NCBI RefSeq assembly: GCF_030246945.1
Contig: NZ_CP126742.1
Location: 1,860,001 to 1,924,000 of the forward strand
Length of the DNA: 64,000 bases
Origin: Microbacterium sp. zg-Y1090
GTDB taxonomy: Bacteria; Actinomycetota; Actinomycetes; Actinomycetales; Microbacteriaceae
Direction of reading: 5' to 3'
This document shows, piece after piece, positions 46,077 to 55,743 of this stretch. The position numbers were made by a program, and so were the translations under genes. Positions within the stretch are counted from its first letter, which is position 1; every line of letters starts with the position of its first letter. The notes beneath the pieces were generated by a model, which saw only the letters and a program-made list of their open reading frames with translations, was not told the DNA's origin and made no database searches.

Positions 46077-47025
46077 GGCGCGGCTCGCTTTCTGCGGGGG
46101 GAACGGAAACGGGATGGGCCACCAGCGCCGCGGCGCCGAGGACGACGGCGTCGGCGCGGAGGGTGCCGGGAACGATGCGCAGCGGCACCCCGGAGACCGG
46201 CGGGTCGCTGGCGAGCGTCGCCTGCACCGCCGGAGCGAGCAGGTCCCACGCCTCGACCACCCCGCCGCCGACGACGACCAGCGGAAGGTCGACGAGCGTT
46301 GCCGCCGAGACGCAGGCCAGGGCGACCGCCTGACCGGCGTCCGCGAACACCGCCCGCGCCGCCGGGTCGCCGCCGCGCGCACGCTGCGCCACGATCCGCG
46401 CCGGCTCGAGCGGCCGGTCCGTGGCCTCCGCGTAGCGGCGGGCGATGGAGGTGCCGGATGCCAGGGTCTCGAGGTGGCCCGTGCGGCCGCACGTGCAGCG
46501 CAGCTCGCCATAGCCCGGGGTGTGGCCGATCTCTCCCGCGGCCCCGTGCGGTCCGTGGCGCAGCCGGCCGTCCATCACGAGCGCGCCGCCGACACCGGTG
46601 CCGAGCATGACGCCGAGCACGTCGGAACCGCGCGCAGCGCCCCAGGCCGTCTCGCCCAGAAGGAACGCGTTGACGTCGTTCTCTACCTGCACCGGCAGCG
46701 ACAGGCGCTCGGCGAGCCGCTCCCCCAGCGGGAAGCCGGTCCATCCGACGAAGGTGGCGGATGCCGCGCGGATCGTGCCGGTGTCATGCTCCACGACACC
46801 GGCTGCGCCGACGCCCACGGCGTCGGCGCGCACGCCGGCGCGGCCGTAGAGCTCCTCCACGACCCGCGCGGCGGTCTCGGCCATCGCGGCGCCGCCGTCG
46901 CGGGCGGGGGTCTCCCGCGACGCGCGCGCCAGCACCGTGCCGTCCGCGGCGACGAGCGCCCCGGCCGTCTTGGTGCCTCCGATGTCGACACCCGCGACGA
47001 CGCGGGACGAAGCGTCCGCGCTCAT
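46060..47025 (-). CDS. ROK family sugar kinase
   Basis: 321 residues from ATG 47025 (ATGA with the permease). Phosphate-binding DIGGTKTAGAL at residue 13 on, ENDVNAFLLGE with the catalytic aspartate, GTGVGGALVMDGRL. The zinc motif reads RCTCGRTGHLETLASG: the usual CxCGxxGCxE has His in place of the last cysteine. No helix-turn-helix, so a kinase and not a regulator. Perhaps phosphorylates the hexose left after defucosylation (glucose, galactose or N-acetylhexosamine); fucose itself does not need a kinase here. Confidence 0.87.
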   Translation of the reverse strand: MSADASSRVVAGVDIGGTKTAGALVAADGTVLARASRETPARDGGAAMAETAARVVEELYGRAGVRADAVGVGAAGVVEHDTGTIRAASATFVGWTGFPLGERLAERLSLPVQVENDVNAFLLGETAWGAARGSDVLGVMLGTGVGGALVMDGRLRHGPHGAAGEIGHTPGYGELRCTCGRTGHLETLASGTSIARRYAEATDRPLEPARIVAQRARGGDPAARAVFADAGQAVALACVSAATLVDLPLVVVGGGVVEAWDLLAPAVQATLASDPPVSGVPLRIVPGTLRADAVVLGAAALVAHPVSVPPAESEPRRDDAS

Positions 47026-47948
47026 CGGCCGCCCAGCCCGGCCATCGCGATGCCCTTGATGAGGTGCTTCTGCAGGACGATCACGAGCAGCGTCGTGGGG
47101 ATCATCGAGATGATCGCCGCGGCCATCTGCAGATCCCAGCGCGTACCGGTCAAGCCGGAGAAGCTGGCCAGACCCACCGGCAGCGTGCCGAGCGTGGCGT
47201 AGTCCACCGTGACGATCAGCGGCCACAGGTAGCTGTTCCAGAAGGAGAGGAACGTGAACACGGACAGCACGGCCACGGCGGACTTCGACAGCGGCAGGAT
47301 GATCCGCAGGAAGGTGCGCACCGGCCCCGCGCCGTCCATCCGGGCCGCTTCTTCCAGCTCGAAGGGGATGCCGCGGAAGAACTGCCGCATGAGGAAGGTC
47401 CCGAACGCGCCGAACGCGAAGGGGAAGATGAGGGCAGGGTAGGTGTTGACCCAGCCGAACCACTGCATCACCTGGAACATCGGGATCACGAGCACCTCGG
47501 CGGGCACCATGAGGGTGGCCAGGAACAGCACGAACACCACGTCGCGTCCCTTCCACCGCAGGCGCCCGAAGGCGTAGCCGGCGGCGGTGGACACGATGAG
47601 GACCACGAGCGTTCCCGCCACGGCGACGAACAGCGAGTTGCCGATGTAGGTCCAGAACGGGCCGTAGGCGAACACCTCGGCGAAGTTCTGCCACTTGATC
47701 TGCGACCCGATGAGGGTCGGCGGCATCGAGAAGATCTCGATGTTGGGCTTCAGCGCCGAGAAGAACGCGTAGACCAGCGGCGACACGAACACGAGCGCGG
47801 CGAGGTAGATGAAGACATGGGCGATGACGAGGCGCATCCGCTCGCCGCGGGTCTTCGGGGCGACACGGCGGCGGCCCGAGGGGTCGGGGGTAACGGCGTC
47901 CTCGCCGAGCACGAGCGTGCGGGTCGCGGTCACGGACTCAGTGCTCAT
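47022..47948 (-). CDS. Carbohydrate ABC transporter permease, MalG type
   Basis: 308 residues. Six membrane segments and the EAA loop EEAARMDGAGPVRTFLRIIL. FVSPLVYAFFSALKPN and LPLSKSAVAVLSVFTFLSFWNSYLW are typical of CUT1 systems that carry oligosaccharides. Overlaps the partner permease by 11 bp. No ATPase gene is present, so a shared MsiK-type ATPase is inferred. Confidence 0.92.
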   Translation of the reverse strand: MSTESVTATRTLVLGEDAVTPDPSGRRRVAPKTRGERMRLVIAHVFIYLAALVFVSPLVYAFFSALKPNIEIFSMPPTLIGSQIKWQNFAEVFAYGPFWTYIGNSLFVAVAGTLVVLIVSTAAGYAFGRLRWKGRDVVFVLFLATLMVPAEVLVIPMFQVMQWFGWVNTYPALIFPFAFGAFGTFLMRQFFRGIPFELEEAARMDGAGPVRTFLRIILPLSKSAVAVLSVFTFLSFWNSYLWPLIVTVDYATLGTLPVGLASFSGLTGTRWDLQMAAAIISMIPTTLLVIVLQKHLIKGIAMAGLGGR

Positions 47949-48843
47949 AGTGCACCCACTTGCGCTGGGCGGCGAACTGCGCGCCGGTGATGAGGATGAT
48001 GATGGCGAAGAGGATCCACGCCGCCGCCGCGGCCAGACCGAGGTCGCCGAAGGTGAAGCCCTGCTCCCAGATGAACATCACGAGGGGCTTGGTGGCGTTG
48101 CCCGGTCCGCCGCCGGTGAGCAGCTGCGGCTGCGCGAACACCTGGAGCGACGTGATCATGGTCATGATCGAGGCGAAGAAGATCGCGGGCGAGATCATGG
48201 GGATCATCACGCTCCACACCAGCCGCATCCCGCGGGCTCCGTCGATGCTCGCCGCTTCGAGCACACTGTCGGGCAGCTGCTCGAGGGCGGCGGAGAAGAT
48301 GAGCATGTTGTAGCCGAGCCCCTGCCAGACGCTCATGGCGACGACCATCATCATCGCCCAGAACGGGTCCGCCAGGAAGTTGGGCAGGGTGACGCCGAAC
48401 CAGCTCTGCGCGATGCCGTTGAACAGGCCCTGCGGCTGCAGCATCATCTTCCACACCAGCACGTTGGCGACCATCGGCACCACGACGGGAATGAAGAAGA
48501 GCACCCGCAGCGCGCCGCGGCCGCGGATGCGCGGCCCGAGCCCGATGGCCAGGACGAGCGAGAGCGCGACGCTGAGTGGGACGTACAGCACCGTGAACAC
48601 CGCGGAGTTGCGCAGCGCCGGCCAGAAGTCGGGGCTGGAGGTGAACAGCGCGGCGTAGTTGTCGAGACCGGTGAAGGTGCGGGCGCCGAACGTGGGCCAG
48701 TCGAAGACGCTCATCACGATCGACAGCCCTACGGGCACGATCGTGAACAGGGCGAGTCCCACCAGGGCCGGGCTTGCAAAGCCCAGCGCCTGGCGGGCCT
48801 CGGCCCTGGCGAGCGACCCGCGACGTTTCGTCGTGGTCGTCAT
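47938..48843 (-). CDS. Carbohydrate ABC transporter permease, MalF type
   Basis: 301 residues, six membrane segments, EAA loop EAASIDGARGMRLVWSVMIP. N-terminal basic TTTTKRRGSLARAEARQ is cytoplasmic. Pairs with the MalG-type permease; together they form the channel for substrates delivered by the lipoprotein 45 bp upstream. Confidence 0.92.
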   Translation of the reverse strand: MTTTTKRRGSLARAEARQALGFASPALVGLALFTIVPVGLSIVMSVFDWPTFGARTFTGLDNYAALFTSSPDFWPALRNSAVFTVLYVPLSVALSLVLAIGLGPRIRGRGALRVLFFIPVVVPMVANVLVWKMMLQPQGLFNGIAQSWFGVTLPNFLADPFWAMMMVVAMSVWQGLGYNMLIFSAALEQLPDSVLEAASIDGARGMRLVWSVMIPMISPAIFFASIMTMITSLQVFAQPQLLTGGGPGNATKPLVMFIWEQGFTFGDLGLAAAAAWILFAIIILITGAQFAAQRKWVHYEH

Positions 48844-48888
48844 TGTGTAGCTCTCTTGCTCAGGAAAGGGTGTTCCGAACGGAACCGA

Positions 48889-50151
48889 TCAGTTGCCGAA
48901 CTGGGCCTGGGCGGTCTCCAGGAGCTCCGCCATCGTCATCTGTCCGTTGTAGACGCTGACGAGGTTCGGCTGGATGTAGGCCTCGAGCTTCGCCCAGTTC
49001 TGGGTCATGTACAGCGGCACCGTGCTGGAGAACGCAGCTTCGAAGACCGTCTGGACGTGCTCGCGGTACTCCTCGTCGATCGACTCGAAGTACAGCGGCT
49101 GCGACACCGACAGGGCGGGGTACGACCGGCCGGACGACGCGATGTAGTCCTGCGCGTCCTTGCTCAGCAGCGACCCGAGCACCTTCAGCGCCTCTTCGGG
49201 GTGCTCGCAGGTGGCCGAGATGCCGTAGCCCGAGCCGAGGATCGGACCGGCGTTGCCGTGGGGTCCGGTCGGCAGCGGCGCCATGCCGGCGGCGAAGCCG
49301 GACTCGTTGTCGAGGTAGCCCACGGCGTTCCAGGTTCCGTCGACGGCCATCGCCGCGTTGCCGCCGGTGTACTGGGTCTCGCCCCAGCCGGTGTCCGAGG
49401 CCGATGCCACGGGGGCGGCCACGCCCAGGTCCGTCACGAGGCCCGAGAACCACGATGCGGCATCCACGAACTCGGGGTCATCGATGCGCAGCGAGCCGTC
49501 CTCGTCGGCCGGCTGGGTGCCGGAGAGGGCGATCGGAAGCGACATCCACTGGTACGCGCCCATGCCCATGCCGAACCCGAAGCTGCCGTCCGTGGTGGCG
49601 GCGGCGGCGGTCTGCTCGAAGTCGTCGAACGTCCAGCCGATGCCGGGAGCCTCGACGCCTGCGGCGTCGAGCTTGTCCTGGTTGTAGTACACGAGCATCG
49701 TGGCGACGTCGAACGGCAGGCCGTACAGCTCACCCTCGAAGCTCAGGATGCCCTCGGCACCGGGGTTGAAGTCGGCGAGGTCGAGTCCGGCGGTGGCGAG
49801 GTCCTCGTCGCTGAGGGCCCGGAAGCCGTCGGTGTAGCCGCCCAGCTGAGCGCCGCTCATGCCGGTCACACACGCCATGTTGCCGCTGGCCATGTTCGTG
49901 GTGAGCTTCGTGAAGAAGTCGCCCCACGGAGCTGTCTGCAGCTTGACCGTGACATCGGGGTTCTGCTCCTGGGCGATGGCGACCTGGGCCTCCAGCGCCG
50001 CGATGTCGGACTCGCTGCCCGCCCACATGTCCAGGACGATCGTGGGCTTGTCGCCGCCGGCGTCGCCTGCGTTGCCGCCTCCCGCGCAACCCGTGAGCAC
50101 CATCGCGACGCCGGTGGCCGCAGCCACACCGCCGATGCGCATCTTTTTCAT
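48889..50151 (-). CDS. Sugar-binding lipoprotein of the ABC importer
   Basis: 420 residues from ATG 50151 with AGGAGG six bases upstream. Lipobox MVLTGC with cysteine 22, then [23 protein letters not shown] and the CUT1 binding fold ([31 protein letters not shown] contains the hinge). Binds oligosaccharide outside the membrane. First gene of the operon SBP-permease-permease-kinase-M81-fucosidase-cutC, 113 bp from an operator copy. Specific sugar not readable from sequence; fucosylated oligosaccharide by context. Confidence 0.9.
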   Translation of the reverse strand: MKKMRIGGVAAATGVAMVLTGCAGGGNAGDAGGDKPTIVLDMWAGSESDIAALEAQVAIAQEQNPDVTVKLQTAPWGDFFTKLTTNMASGNMACVTGMSGAQLGGYTDGFRALSDEDLATAGLDLADFNPGAEGILSFEGELYGLPFDVATMLVYYNQDKLDAAGVEAPGIGWTFDDFEQTAAAATTDGSFGFGMGMGAYQWMSLPIALSGTQPADEDGSLRIDDPEFVDAASWFSGLVTDLGVAAPVASASDTGWGETQYTGGNAAMAVDGTWNAVGYLDNESGFAAGMAPLPTGPHGNAGPILGSGYGISATCEHPEEALKVLGSLLSKDAQDYIASSGRSYPALSVSQPLYFESIDEEYREHVQTVFEAAFSSTVPLYMTQNWAKLEAYIQPNLVSVYNGQMTMAELLETAQAQFGN

Positions 50152-50263
50152 CGAATGCCTCCTATGGCAATGCTGTGTCCTCACCACTTATTTCGAGGGG
50201 CGAATCAAGTGTGTAAGGTTCTGTTTCAAGTCAAGATGGCAGAGATCTCGCATCCCTGCAACA

Positions 50264-50280
50264 CGAACATCCGATGTTTA
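50264..50280. promoter_or_regulatory. Operator copy 3, fucose regulon
   Basis: CGAACATCCGATGTTTA, core ACATCCGATGT intact, in the divergent gap of the importer operon and the ROK regulator (56 bp before the latter's ATG). The gap 50152-50335 is locally AT-rich and likely holds promoters both ways; none could be assigned with certainty. Confidence 0.68.
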
Positions 50281-50335
50281 TCGATCAGTGATCTCTCGTA
50301 ACATTCCTGACACACACGCCGACCGAGAGCTGGCC

Positions 50336-51493
50336 ATGGCCCCGCAGAATGCACGCACTCCCAGTGACGACGATGTCAGCCGGAGCATCCTCGACCTCGT
50401 GGCACGCGGCGAGGCACGATCGAGGGTCGACCTCGCCACGGAGCTGGGGGTCGCGGCGTCGACGGTGGGCGTGCGGGTGAAGGCCCTCACCGACAGCGGG
50501 CTGCTGCATGAGCGAGGCGACGGTCCTTCCCGCGGCGGGCGCCGTCCGCGCATCCTCGCGGTCCCCGATGACGCCGGCGTCGTGCTCTCCGCAGACCTCG
50601 GCGGGCAGCACGCGAGGATCGGCATCCATCGCCTGAGCGGAGCGCTCGTGCGCACCCGCGCGATCCCGGTGGAGCTGGCCGCGGGCCCCGAGCCCACCCT
50701 CGCGGCGATCGCCGCGGTCTTCGACGAACTCGCCGCCGGCGACACCGTGCGCGCGATCGGCATGAGCCTGCCCGGACCGGTCGACATCGCAGCCGGGACC
50801 GTGCACCAGCCGTCCCGCATGCCCGGGTGGCCGGGCTTCGGTGTGGGCGCGCACCTGCGCGATCGATACAGGGTCACCGTCGCCGTCGACAACGACGCCA
50901 ACCTCGCCGCGCTCGGCGAGCACCGCGCCCGCTTCGGGGCCGCGGGGCACAGCATCACGGTCAAGGCGGGCACCGCGATCGGCAGCGGCATCATCGTCGG
51001 CGGCCAGGTGCATCGCGGCGCGACCTCAGCCGCCGGTGACATCACCCACACCCGCATCGACGGCAGCGGCGACATCCCCTGCTCCTGCGGCAACACGGGA
51101 TGCCTCGAAACCGTGGCCAGCGGGGCGAGCCTCGTGCGTCAGATGCGCGAACGGGGACGCACCGACATCACGAGCACCACGGACGTCCTGGCGCTGGCGC
51201 GCGACGCCGACCCCGAGGCGACGACCCTCGTGCGCACGGCGGGGACGCACCTCGGTCAGGCGCTGTCCGGTGTCGTCAACTTCTTCAACCCTGCCGCGGT
51301 CTTCCTCACCGGCAGCATGAGCGCATCCGAGCCGTTCCTCGCCGCGGTGCGCAGCCGCGTCTACGAAGCATGCCATCCGCTGGCCACGCAGCGCCTGCGC
51401 ATCGAGGCGGCGCAGACGGGCGCCGATGCCATCCTGCTCGGCGCGGCCCGGTGGGCGCTGGACAACCTCGAGCTGCCCGCGCCCACCGGCTGA
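50336..51493 (+). CDS. ROK family transcriptional regulator
   Basis: 385 residues. N-terminal helix-turn-helix (RSRVDLATELGVAASTVGVRVKALTDSGLLHE, GRRPRIL) then a ROK sugar domain: SADLGGQHARIGI, VAVDNDANLAALGE and the full zinc motif PCSCGNTGCLETVASG. Regulators of this type release DNA on binding a sugar. Divergent from the importer operon and so its likely local regulator. ATG 50336 is chosen; GTG near 50289 is an alternative, and ribosome signals are weak for both. Confidence 0.86.
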   Translation: MAPQNARTPSDDDVSRSILDLVARGEARSRVDLATELGVAASTVGVRVKALTDSGLLHERGDGPSRGGRRPRILAVPDDAGVVLSADLGGQHARIGIHRLSGALVRTRAIPVELAAGPEPTLAAIAAVFDELAAGDTVRAIGMSLPGPVDIAAGTVHQPSRMPGWPGFGVGAHLRDRYRVTVAVDNDANLAALGEHRARFGAAGHSITVKAGTAIGSGIIVGGQVHRGATSAAGDITHTRIDGSGDIPCSCGNTGCLETVASGASLVRQMRERGRTDITSTTDVLALARDADPEATTLVRTAGTHLGQALSGVVNFFNPAAVFLTGSMSASEPFLAAVRSRVYEACHPLATQRLRIEAAQTGADAILLGAARWALDNLELPAPTG

Positions 51494-51496
51494 CGC

Positions 51497-52768
51497 TCAG
51501 CGGTCGCCGACGAGGGTGAGCTCGACCACGGGCAGCACGACGTCGGGACGGGTCACGGGCAGATGCACCGTGAGCGTGCCTTCCGCCTCCCCCTCGGGTG
51601 TCATCAGATCCGCCACCTGCTCGGGATCGCTCACCGACGTGCGCAGCCACGACCCGTCGTGCAGCAGGCGAGCGTACGCGACCTTGCCGGCGAGCCCGGG
51701 CAGGTGGACGAAGCCGAGCGGCCACGAGAACAGGTGGAGGTACAGCTTGTCGCCGCGGCGGGTGTAGACCCCTTCGCGAGGCGGCTCGGCGTCGGCGTGC
51801 CCGGCCCCGACGATCGCGTCGCGGTGCAGCTGCATCCATTCGCCGATCCGCTCCAGCGCCTCCGCGTCGCGGGGGGCGATCGCCCCCCGCCCGTCCGGCC
51901 CGATGTTCAGCAGCATGTTGCCGTCCATCGACACCGAGTCCACGAGCATGCGCACCAGCAGTCCCACAGACTTCTGGTCGCTGTTGTCGCGGTGGTAGCC
52001 CCAGGAGCCGTTCATGGTCTGGCAGGCCTCCCACACCAGCGGCCGGCCGTCCCGGGTCAGCGGCGATGTGGGCTGGTACTGCTCGGGGGTCACGAAGTCG
52101 GCGGGAATGCCCAAGCGATCGTTGACGAGCATCTGCGGCTGCAGCTCCCGACACATCGCCAGCAGGGCGTGCGCATCCCAGTCCTCCGGGCCCTTGCCGG
52201 GCAGTCCGTCGCGCTCGTGCGGATAGGTGAAGTCGAAGAAGAGGTAGTCGATGGGTCCGTACGCGGTGAGCAGCTCCCGCACCTGGCCGTGCAGGAACTC
52301 CCGATAGCGCTGCATGTCGCGCCCGGCGTTGAGCGCGGCGACGTCCGCGTCGCCACGGCGCGGGTGGTTCCAGTCGACGGTGAAGTCGGGGTGGTGCCAG
52401 TCGATCACGGAGTGGTAGAAACCCACGCGCAGCCCTTCGTCGCGCAGCGCTTCGACGTACTCGCGCACCAGGTCGCGGCCGCACGCCGCCACCGCGTTGA
52501 AGTCGCTGAGCGCGGTGTCCCACAGGGCGAAGCCCTCGTGATGCTTGGTCGTCAGCACGACGTACCCCATGCCTGCGCGCTTGGCCTGCCGTGCCAGCGC
52601 GCGTGCGTCGAACCGGTCGGGATCGAAGTGCTCGAAGTACTGTCGGTACTCCTCGTCGGTGAGGCGCTCGTAGTTCTGCACCCACTCATGCCGGGCGGCT
52701 CCGCTGTACAAACCGAAATGCACGAACATGCCGAATCGCGCCTCGTCGAACCACTGCTGTCGCATCAT
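51497..52768 (-). CDS. GH29 alpha-L-fucosidase (second copy)
   Basis: 423 residues from ATG 52768, with GAGGGAAAGG upstream. RQQWFDEARFGMFVHFGLYSG, YVVLTTKHHEGFALWDT and DYLFFDFTYPH with the nucleophile aspartate are GH29 blocks. It is shorter and quite different from the operon copy, suggesting a different linkage. No signal peptide. An upstream ATG (52795) would start only eight bases from the operator with no room for a ribosome site, so the internal start is preferred. Its own operator makes it a separate unit of the regulon. Confidence 0.88.
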   Translation of the reverse strand: MMRQQWFDEARFGMFVHFGLYSGAARHEWVQNYERLTDEEYRQYFEHFDPDRFDARALARQAKRAGMGYVVLTTKHHEGFALWDTALSDFNAVAACGRDLVREYVEALRDEGLRVGFYHSVIDWHHPDFTVDWNHPRRGDADVAALNAGRDMQRYREFLHGQVRELLTAYGPIDYLFFDFTYPHERDGLPGKGPEDWDAHALLAMCRELQPQMLVNDRLGIPADFVTPEQYQPTSPLTRDGRPLVWEACQTMNGSWGYHRDNSDQKSVGLLVRMLVDSVSMDGNMLLNIGPDGRGAIAPRDAEALERIGEWMQLHRDAIVGAGHADAEPPREGVYTRRGDKLYLHLFSWPLGFVHLPGLAGKVAYARLLHDGSWLRTSVSDPEQVADLMTPEGEAEGTLTVHLPVTRPDVVLPVVELTLVGDR

Positions 52769-52802
52769 CGCCTTTCCCTCGGGTGTCGACTCCATCCTGA
52801 CA

Positions 52803-52819
52803 CAGACATCCGATGTCTA
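52803..52819. promoter_or_regulatory. Operator copy 4, fucose regulon
   Basis: CAGACATCCGATGTCTA, core ACATCCGATGT intact, 35 bases upstream of the chosen fucosidase start on the minus strand. Confidence 0.65.
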
Positions 52820-52825
52820 ACCACA

Positions 52826-52862
52826 CCGCGGGCCCGGCACTCGATCGAGGCCGGGCCCGCGG
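52826..52862 (-). terminator. Terminator after adhE
   Basis: Perfect 13-bp stem CCGCGGGCCCGGC (52826-52838) with 52850-52862; loop ACTCGATCGAG is itself partly palindromic. It is 12 bases beyond the adhE stop and insulates it from the fucosidase promoter. Confidence 0.75.
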
Positions 52863-52873
52863 GGGCGATGCGA

Positions 52874-55606
52874 TCAGCGTGCCGACTTCTTCCGCGGCGG
52901 GCCCGCGGGCGCAGCCACCGGCTCCGCCTGTTCGGACACCGGCACGACCGCCGACTCCGCCGCGGCGGCCGCCTGGGCCCGCCGGGTGCGGACCGCGTCG
53001 TACGACGTTCCGTAGTAGGCGGCTTCCATCAGCGTGCGCATGTCCGCGAGCAGCGGCATACGCGGGTTGGCCGGGGCGCACTGGTCGCCGTACGCGGCCA
53101 TGGCGAGCTCCTCGAGGCGCCCGATGAAGGATTCCTCCGGCACTCCCTGAGCCTGGAACGAGTCCTCGATGCCCACCGCGGCACGCAGCCGCTCGACCGC
53201 GCGGGCGTAGGACTCGACGCCCTCGTCCGGCGTGGCGGCCGGCAGTCCCAGGTGGGCGGCGATCTGCTGGTACCGCTCGGGGGCCACGTAGCGCTCGTAC
53301 TTCGGCCACCCGGTGACCTTCGCCGGGACCTGGCCGTTGTAGCGGATCACGTGGGGCAGGTAGATCGCGTTGGTCCGCCCGTGCACGAGGTGGAACTTCG
53401 ACCCGGTGACGTGGGCCATCGCGTGCACGATCCCGAGGAACGCGTTGCCGAACGCCATGCCGGCGATCGACGCGGCGTTGTGCATCTTCTCCCGAGCCTC
53501 CACGTCCGCGGCGTTCTTGCTGCCCGGCTGCGCCTGAGAGCTGCGCACGATGTTCTCGAAGATGAGCTTGATCGCGTGCAGGGCCAGCCCGTCGGTGAAG
53601 TCGTTCGCGTAGACGGACACGTAGGCCTCCGTCGCGTGGGTCAGAGCGTCGAACCCGGCATCCGCGACGAGGAACGCGGGAAGCGCCGCCGTCAGCAGCG
53701 GGTCCACGATCGCCACGGAGGGGGTCAGCGCGTAGTCCGCGAGCGGGTACTTCATGCCGGTCTCGTCATCGGTGATCACCGCGAAGGGCGTCATCTCCGA
53801 TCCGGTTCCCGACGTCGTCGGCACGCACACGAGCTTGGCCTTCGCGCCGAGCTCGGGGAACCGGAACGCACGCTTGCGCACGTCGAAGAACTTCTCCCGC
53901 ATGTCGGAGAAGTGCACGTCCGGGTTCTCGTAGAGCAGCCACATGACCTTCGCGGCATCCATCGGCGACCCGCCGCCGAGCGCGATGATGGTGTCGGGCT
54001 GGAACTCCCGCATCTTGGCGGCGCCGCGCTGCACGCTGACGACCGTCGGCTCGGGGAGGACGTCGTCGATGATCTGCAGGTGCACACGGCGGGGACGGCG
54101 GCCGAGCACGTCGAGCACCCGGTCCACGAAGCCCATCTTGGTCATCGTCGCATCGGTGACGATCGTCACCCGTTCGATGCCCTTCATGTCGATGAGGTAC
54201 CGCAGCGCGTTCGGCTCGAAGTAGGTCTTGGCCGGCACCTTGAACCACTGCAGGTTGTTGTTGCGACGCCCCACGCGCTTGATGTTGAGCAGGTGCACCG
54301 CCGAGACGTTGTCCGCGACCGAGTTGCGCCCGTACGAGCCGCACCCGAGGGTCAGCGAAGGCATGAAGGCGTTGTAGATGTCGCCGATGCCGCCGAGCGC
54401 CGCCGGAGCGTTCTCGATGATGCGCACGGCCTTCACGCGGTCGGCGAAGTCGGCGATGACGGCAGGATCGCTGCTGTGCACGGCGCCGGAGTGCCCGAGT
54501 CCGTCGAAGGCGACCATCTGCTCTGCCAGGTCGATGCCCTCCTGGGCGTCGGCCGCGTGCAGCACCGCCAGCACGGGAGCCAGCTTCTCGCGGGTCAGCG
54601 GCTCGTGGGGTCCGACCCCGCTGACCTCGGCGAGCAGGATCGACGTGTCCTCGGGCACGGTGAACCCGGCCATCTGCGCGATCTTCGCCGCGGGCTGCCC
54701 CACGACGGCGGCGTTGAGCTTGGCTTCGGCGCACGAGGCGTCCTGCGCGCTGACGCCGAAGATCAACTCCTCCAGCATGCGCTTCTCGTCGGCGTTCACG
54801 AGGTAGGCGTGCAGCCGGACGAACTCCGCCATCGCCTCCTCCGCGATGGGCGCGTCGAGGATGACCGCCTGCTCGCTGGCGCACACCATGCCGTTGTCGA
54901 ACGACTTCGACAGCACGACGTCGTTGACGGCGCGGCCGACCTTGGCGCTGCGCTCGATGAGGGCCGGCACGTTGCCCGCGCCGACACCGAGGGCGGGCTT
55001 GCCGCAGGAGTAGGCGGCCCGCACCATGCCGTTGCCACCGGTGGCGAGGATGAGGGCGACCCCGGGGTGGTTCATCAGCTCACCGGATGCCGCCAGTGAC
55101 GGCTCCGTGATCCATTGGATGCAGTCGGTCGGCGCCCCCGCGGCGATGGCCGCGTCGCGCACGACGGTGGCGGCAGCCACAGAGCAGCGCTGCGCCGACG
55201 GGTGGAAGGCGAAGACGATGGGGTTACGTGTCTTCAGCGCGATGAGGGCCTTGAAGATCGTCGTGGAGGTGGGGTTGGTGACCGGCGTGATGCCGCACAC
55301 GACCCCGACGGGCTCGGCGATCTCGGTGATCCCGGTGATCTCGTCCACCGAGATGACGCCGACCGTGCGCTGCTTGATGATCGAGTGCGTGACGTGCTCG
55401 CAGGCGAACATGTTCTTCACGGCCTTGTCTTCGAACAGGCCGCGTCCCGTCTCTTCGACGGCCATCACCGCGAGGTCCGCGTGCCGGCTCAGTGCCGCCA
55501 CCGATGCCTTGCGCACGATGTGGTCGACCTGCTCCTGCGTGTAGGGCGCGTAGGCGGTCAGCGCAGCCTGTGCGCGGGCGACCAGTGCGTCGATCTCAGG
55601 GGACAT
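52874..55606 (-). CDS. adhE: Bifunctional aldehyde-alcohol dehydrogenase
   Basis: 910 residues from ATG 55606. N-terminal half: CoA-acylating aldehyde dehydrogenase, cysteine in [16 protein letters not shown] region (usual nucleophile position is further, near [11 protein letters not shown]). C-terminal half: iron alcohol dehydrogenase with [13 protein letters not shown] and [20 protein letters not shown] (iron-binding histidines). Converts acetyl-CoA to ethanol via acetaldehyde with NADH when oxygen is short, and can run in reverse. Probably forms long helices (spirosomes). Regulation by the FadR-type palindrome 60 bases upstream is likely. Not evidently part of fucose use. Confidence 0.92.
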   Translation of the reverse strand: MSPEIDALVARAQAALTAYAPYTQEQVDHIVRKASVAALSRHADLAVMAVEETGRGLFEDKAVKNMFACEHVTHSIIKQRTVGVISVDEITGITEIAEPVGVVCGITPVTNPTSTTIFKALIALKTRNPIVFAFHPSAQRCSVAAATVVRDAAIAAGAPTDCIQWITEPSLAASGELMNHPGVALILATGGNGMVRAAYSCGKPALGVGAGNVPALIERSAKVGRAVNDVVLSKSFDNGMVCASEQAVILDAPIAEEAMAEFVRLHAYLVNADEKRMLEELIFGVSAQDASCAEAKLNAAVVGQPAAKIAQMAGFTVPEDTSILLAEVSGVGPHEPLTREKLAPVLAVLHAADAQEGIDLAEQMVAFDGLGHSGAVHSSDPAVIADFADRVKAVRIIENAPAALGGIGDIYNAFMPSLTLGCGSYGRNSVADNVSAVHLLNIKRVGRRNNNLQWFKVPAKTYFEPNALRYLIDMKGIERVTIVTDATMTKMGFVDRVLDVLGRRPRRVHLQIIDDVLPEPTVVSVQRGAAKMREFQPDTIIALGGGSPMDAAKVMWLLYENPDVHFSDMREKFFDVRKRAFRFPELGAKAKLVCVPTTSGTGSEMTPFAVITDDETGMKYPLADYALTPSVAIVDPLLTAALPAFLVADAGFDALTHATEAYVSVYANDFTDGLALHAIKLIFENIVRSSQAQPGSKNAADVEAREKMHNAASIAGMAFGNAFLGIVHAMAHVTGSKFHLVHGRTNAIYLPHVIRYNGQVPAKVTGWPKYERYVAPERYQQIAAHLGLPAATPDEGVESYARAVERLRAAVGIEDSFQAQGVPEESFIGRLEELAMAAYGDQCAPANPRMPLLADMRTLMEAAYYGTSYDAVRTRRAQAAAAAESAVVPVSEQAEPVAAPAGPPRKKSAR

Positions 55607-55665
55607 CTCTCTCCAACCCGGCACGGGCGCAGTACCCGCGCCTTTGCTCTTGGCCTCAGCATAGA

Positions 55666-55684
55666 CCTGTGGTCAGACCACAGG
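55666..55684. promoter_or_regulatory. FadR/PdhR-like palindrome upstream of adhE
   Basis: CCTGTGGTCAGACCACAGG, a perfect 19-bp palindrome containing TGGTCNGACCA, the typical GntR/FadR operator. It abuts TATGCT (about 55657-55662 on the minus strand), a possible -10 of adhE. Distinct from the fucose operator, so another regulator is implied. Confidence 0.6.
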
Positions 55685-55690
55685 AAGGGG

Positions 55691-55743
55691 CAAAGAGAAA
55701 ACCCGGTCGCCGCTCCCCCGTTTCCGGGGGGCGACGACCGGGT
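55691..55743 (-). terminator. Terminator after ilvC
   Basis: On the minus strand ACCCGGTCG pairs with CGACCGGGT (55701-55743 span, with an inner C/G-rich stem) and is followed by TTTTCTCTTT, a proper U-rich tail. Confidence 0.85.

Noticed and set aside
36402..52795. Fucose genes as a horizontally acquired island
   Set aside because: GC content and codon choice look like the neighbours, and there is no integrase, tRNA junction or direct repeat at the ends.
51563..55099. A 1178-codon rightward open frame opposite adhE
   Set aside because: Antisense of adhE and a fucosidase, no recognisable domain, low-complexity composition.
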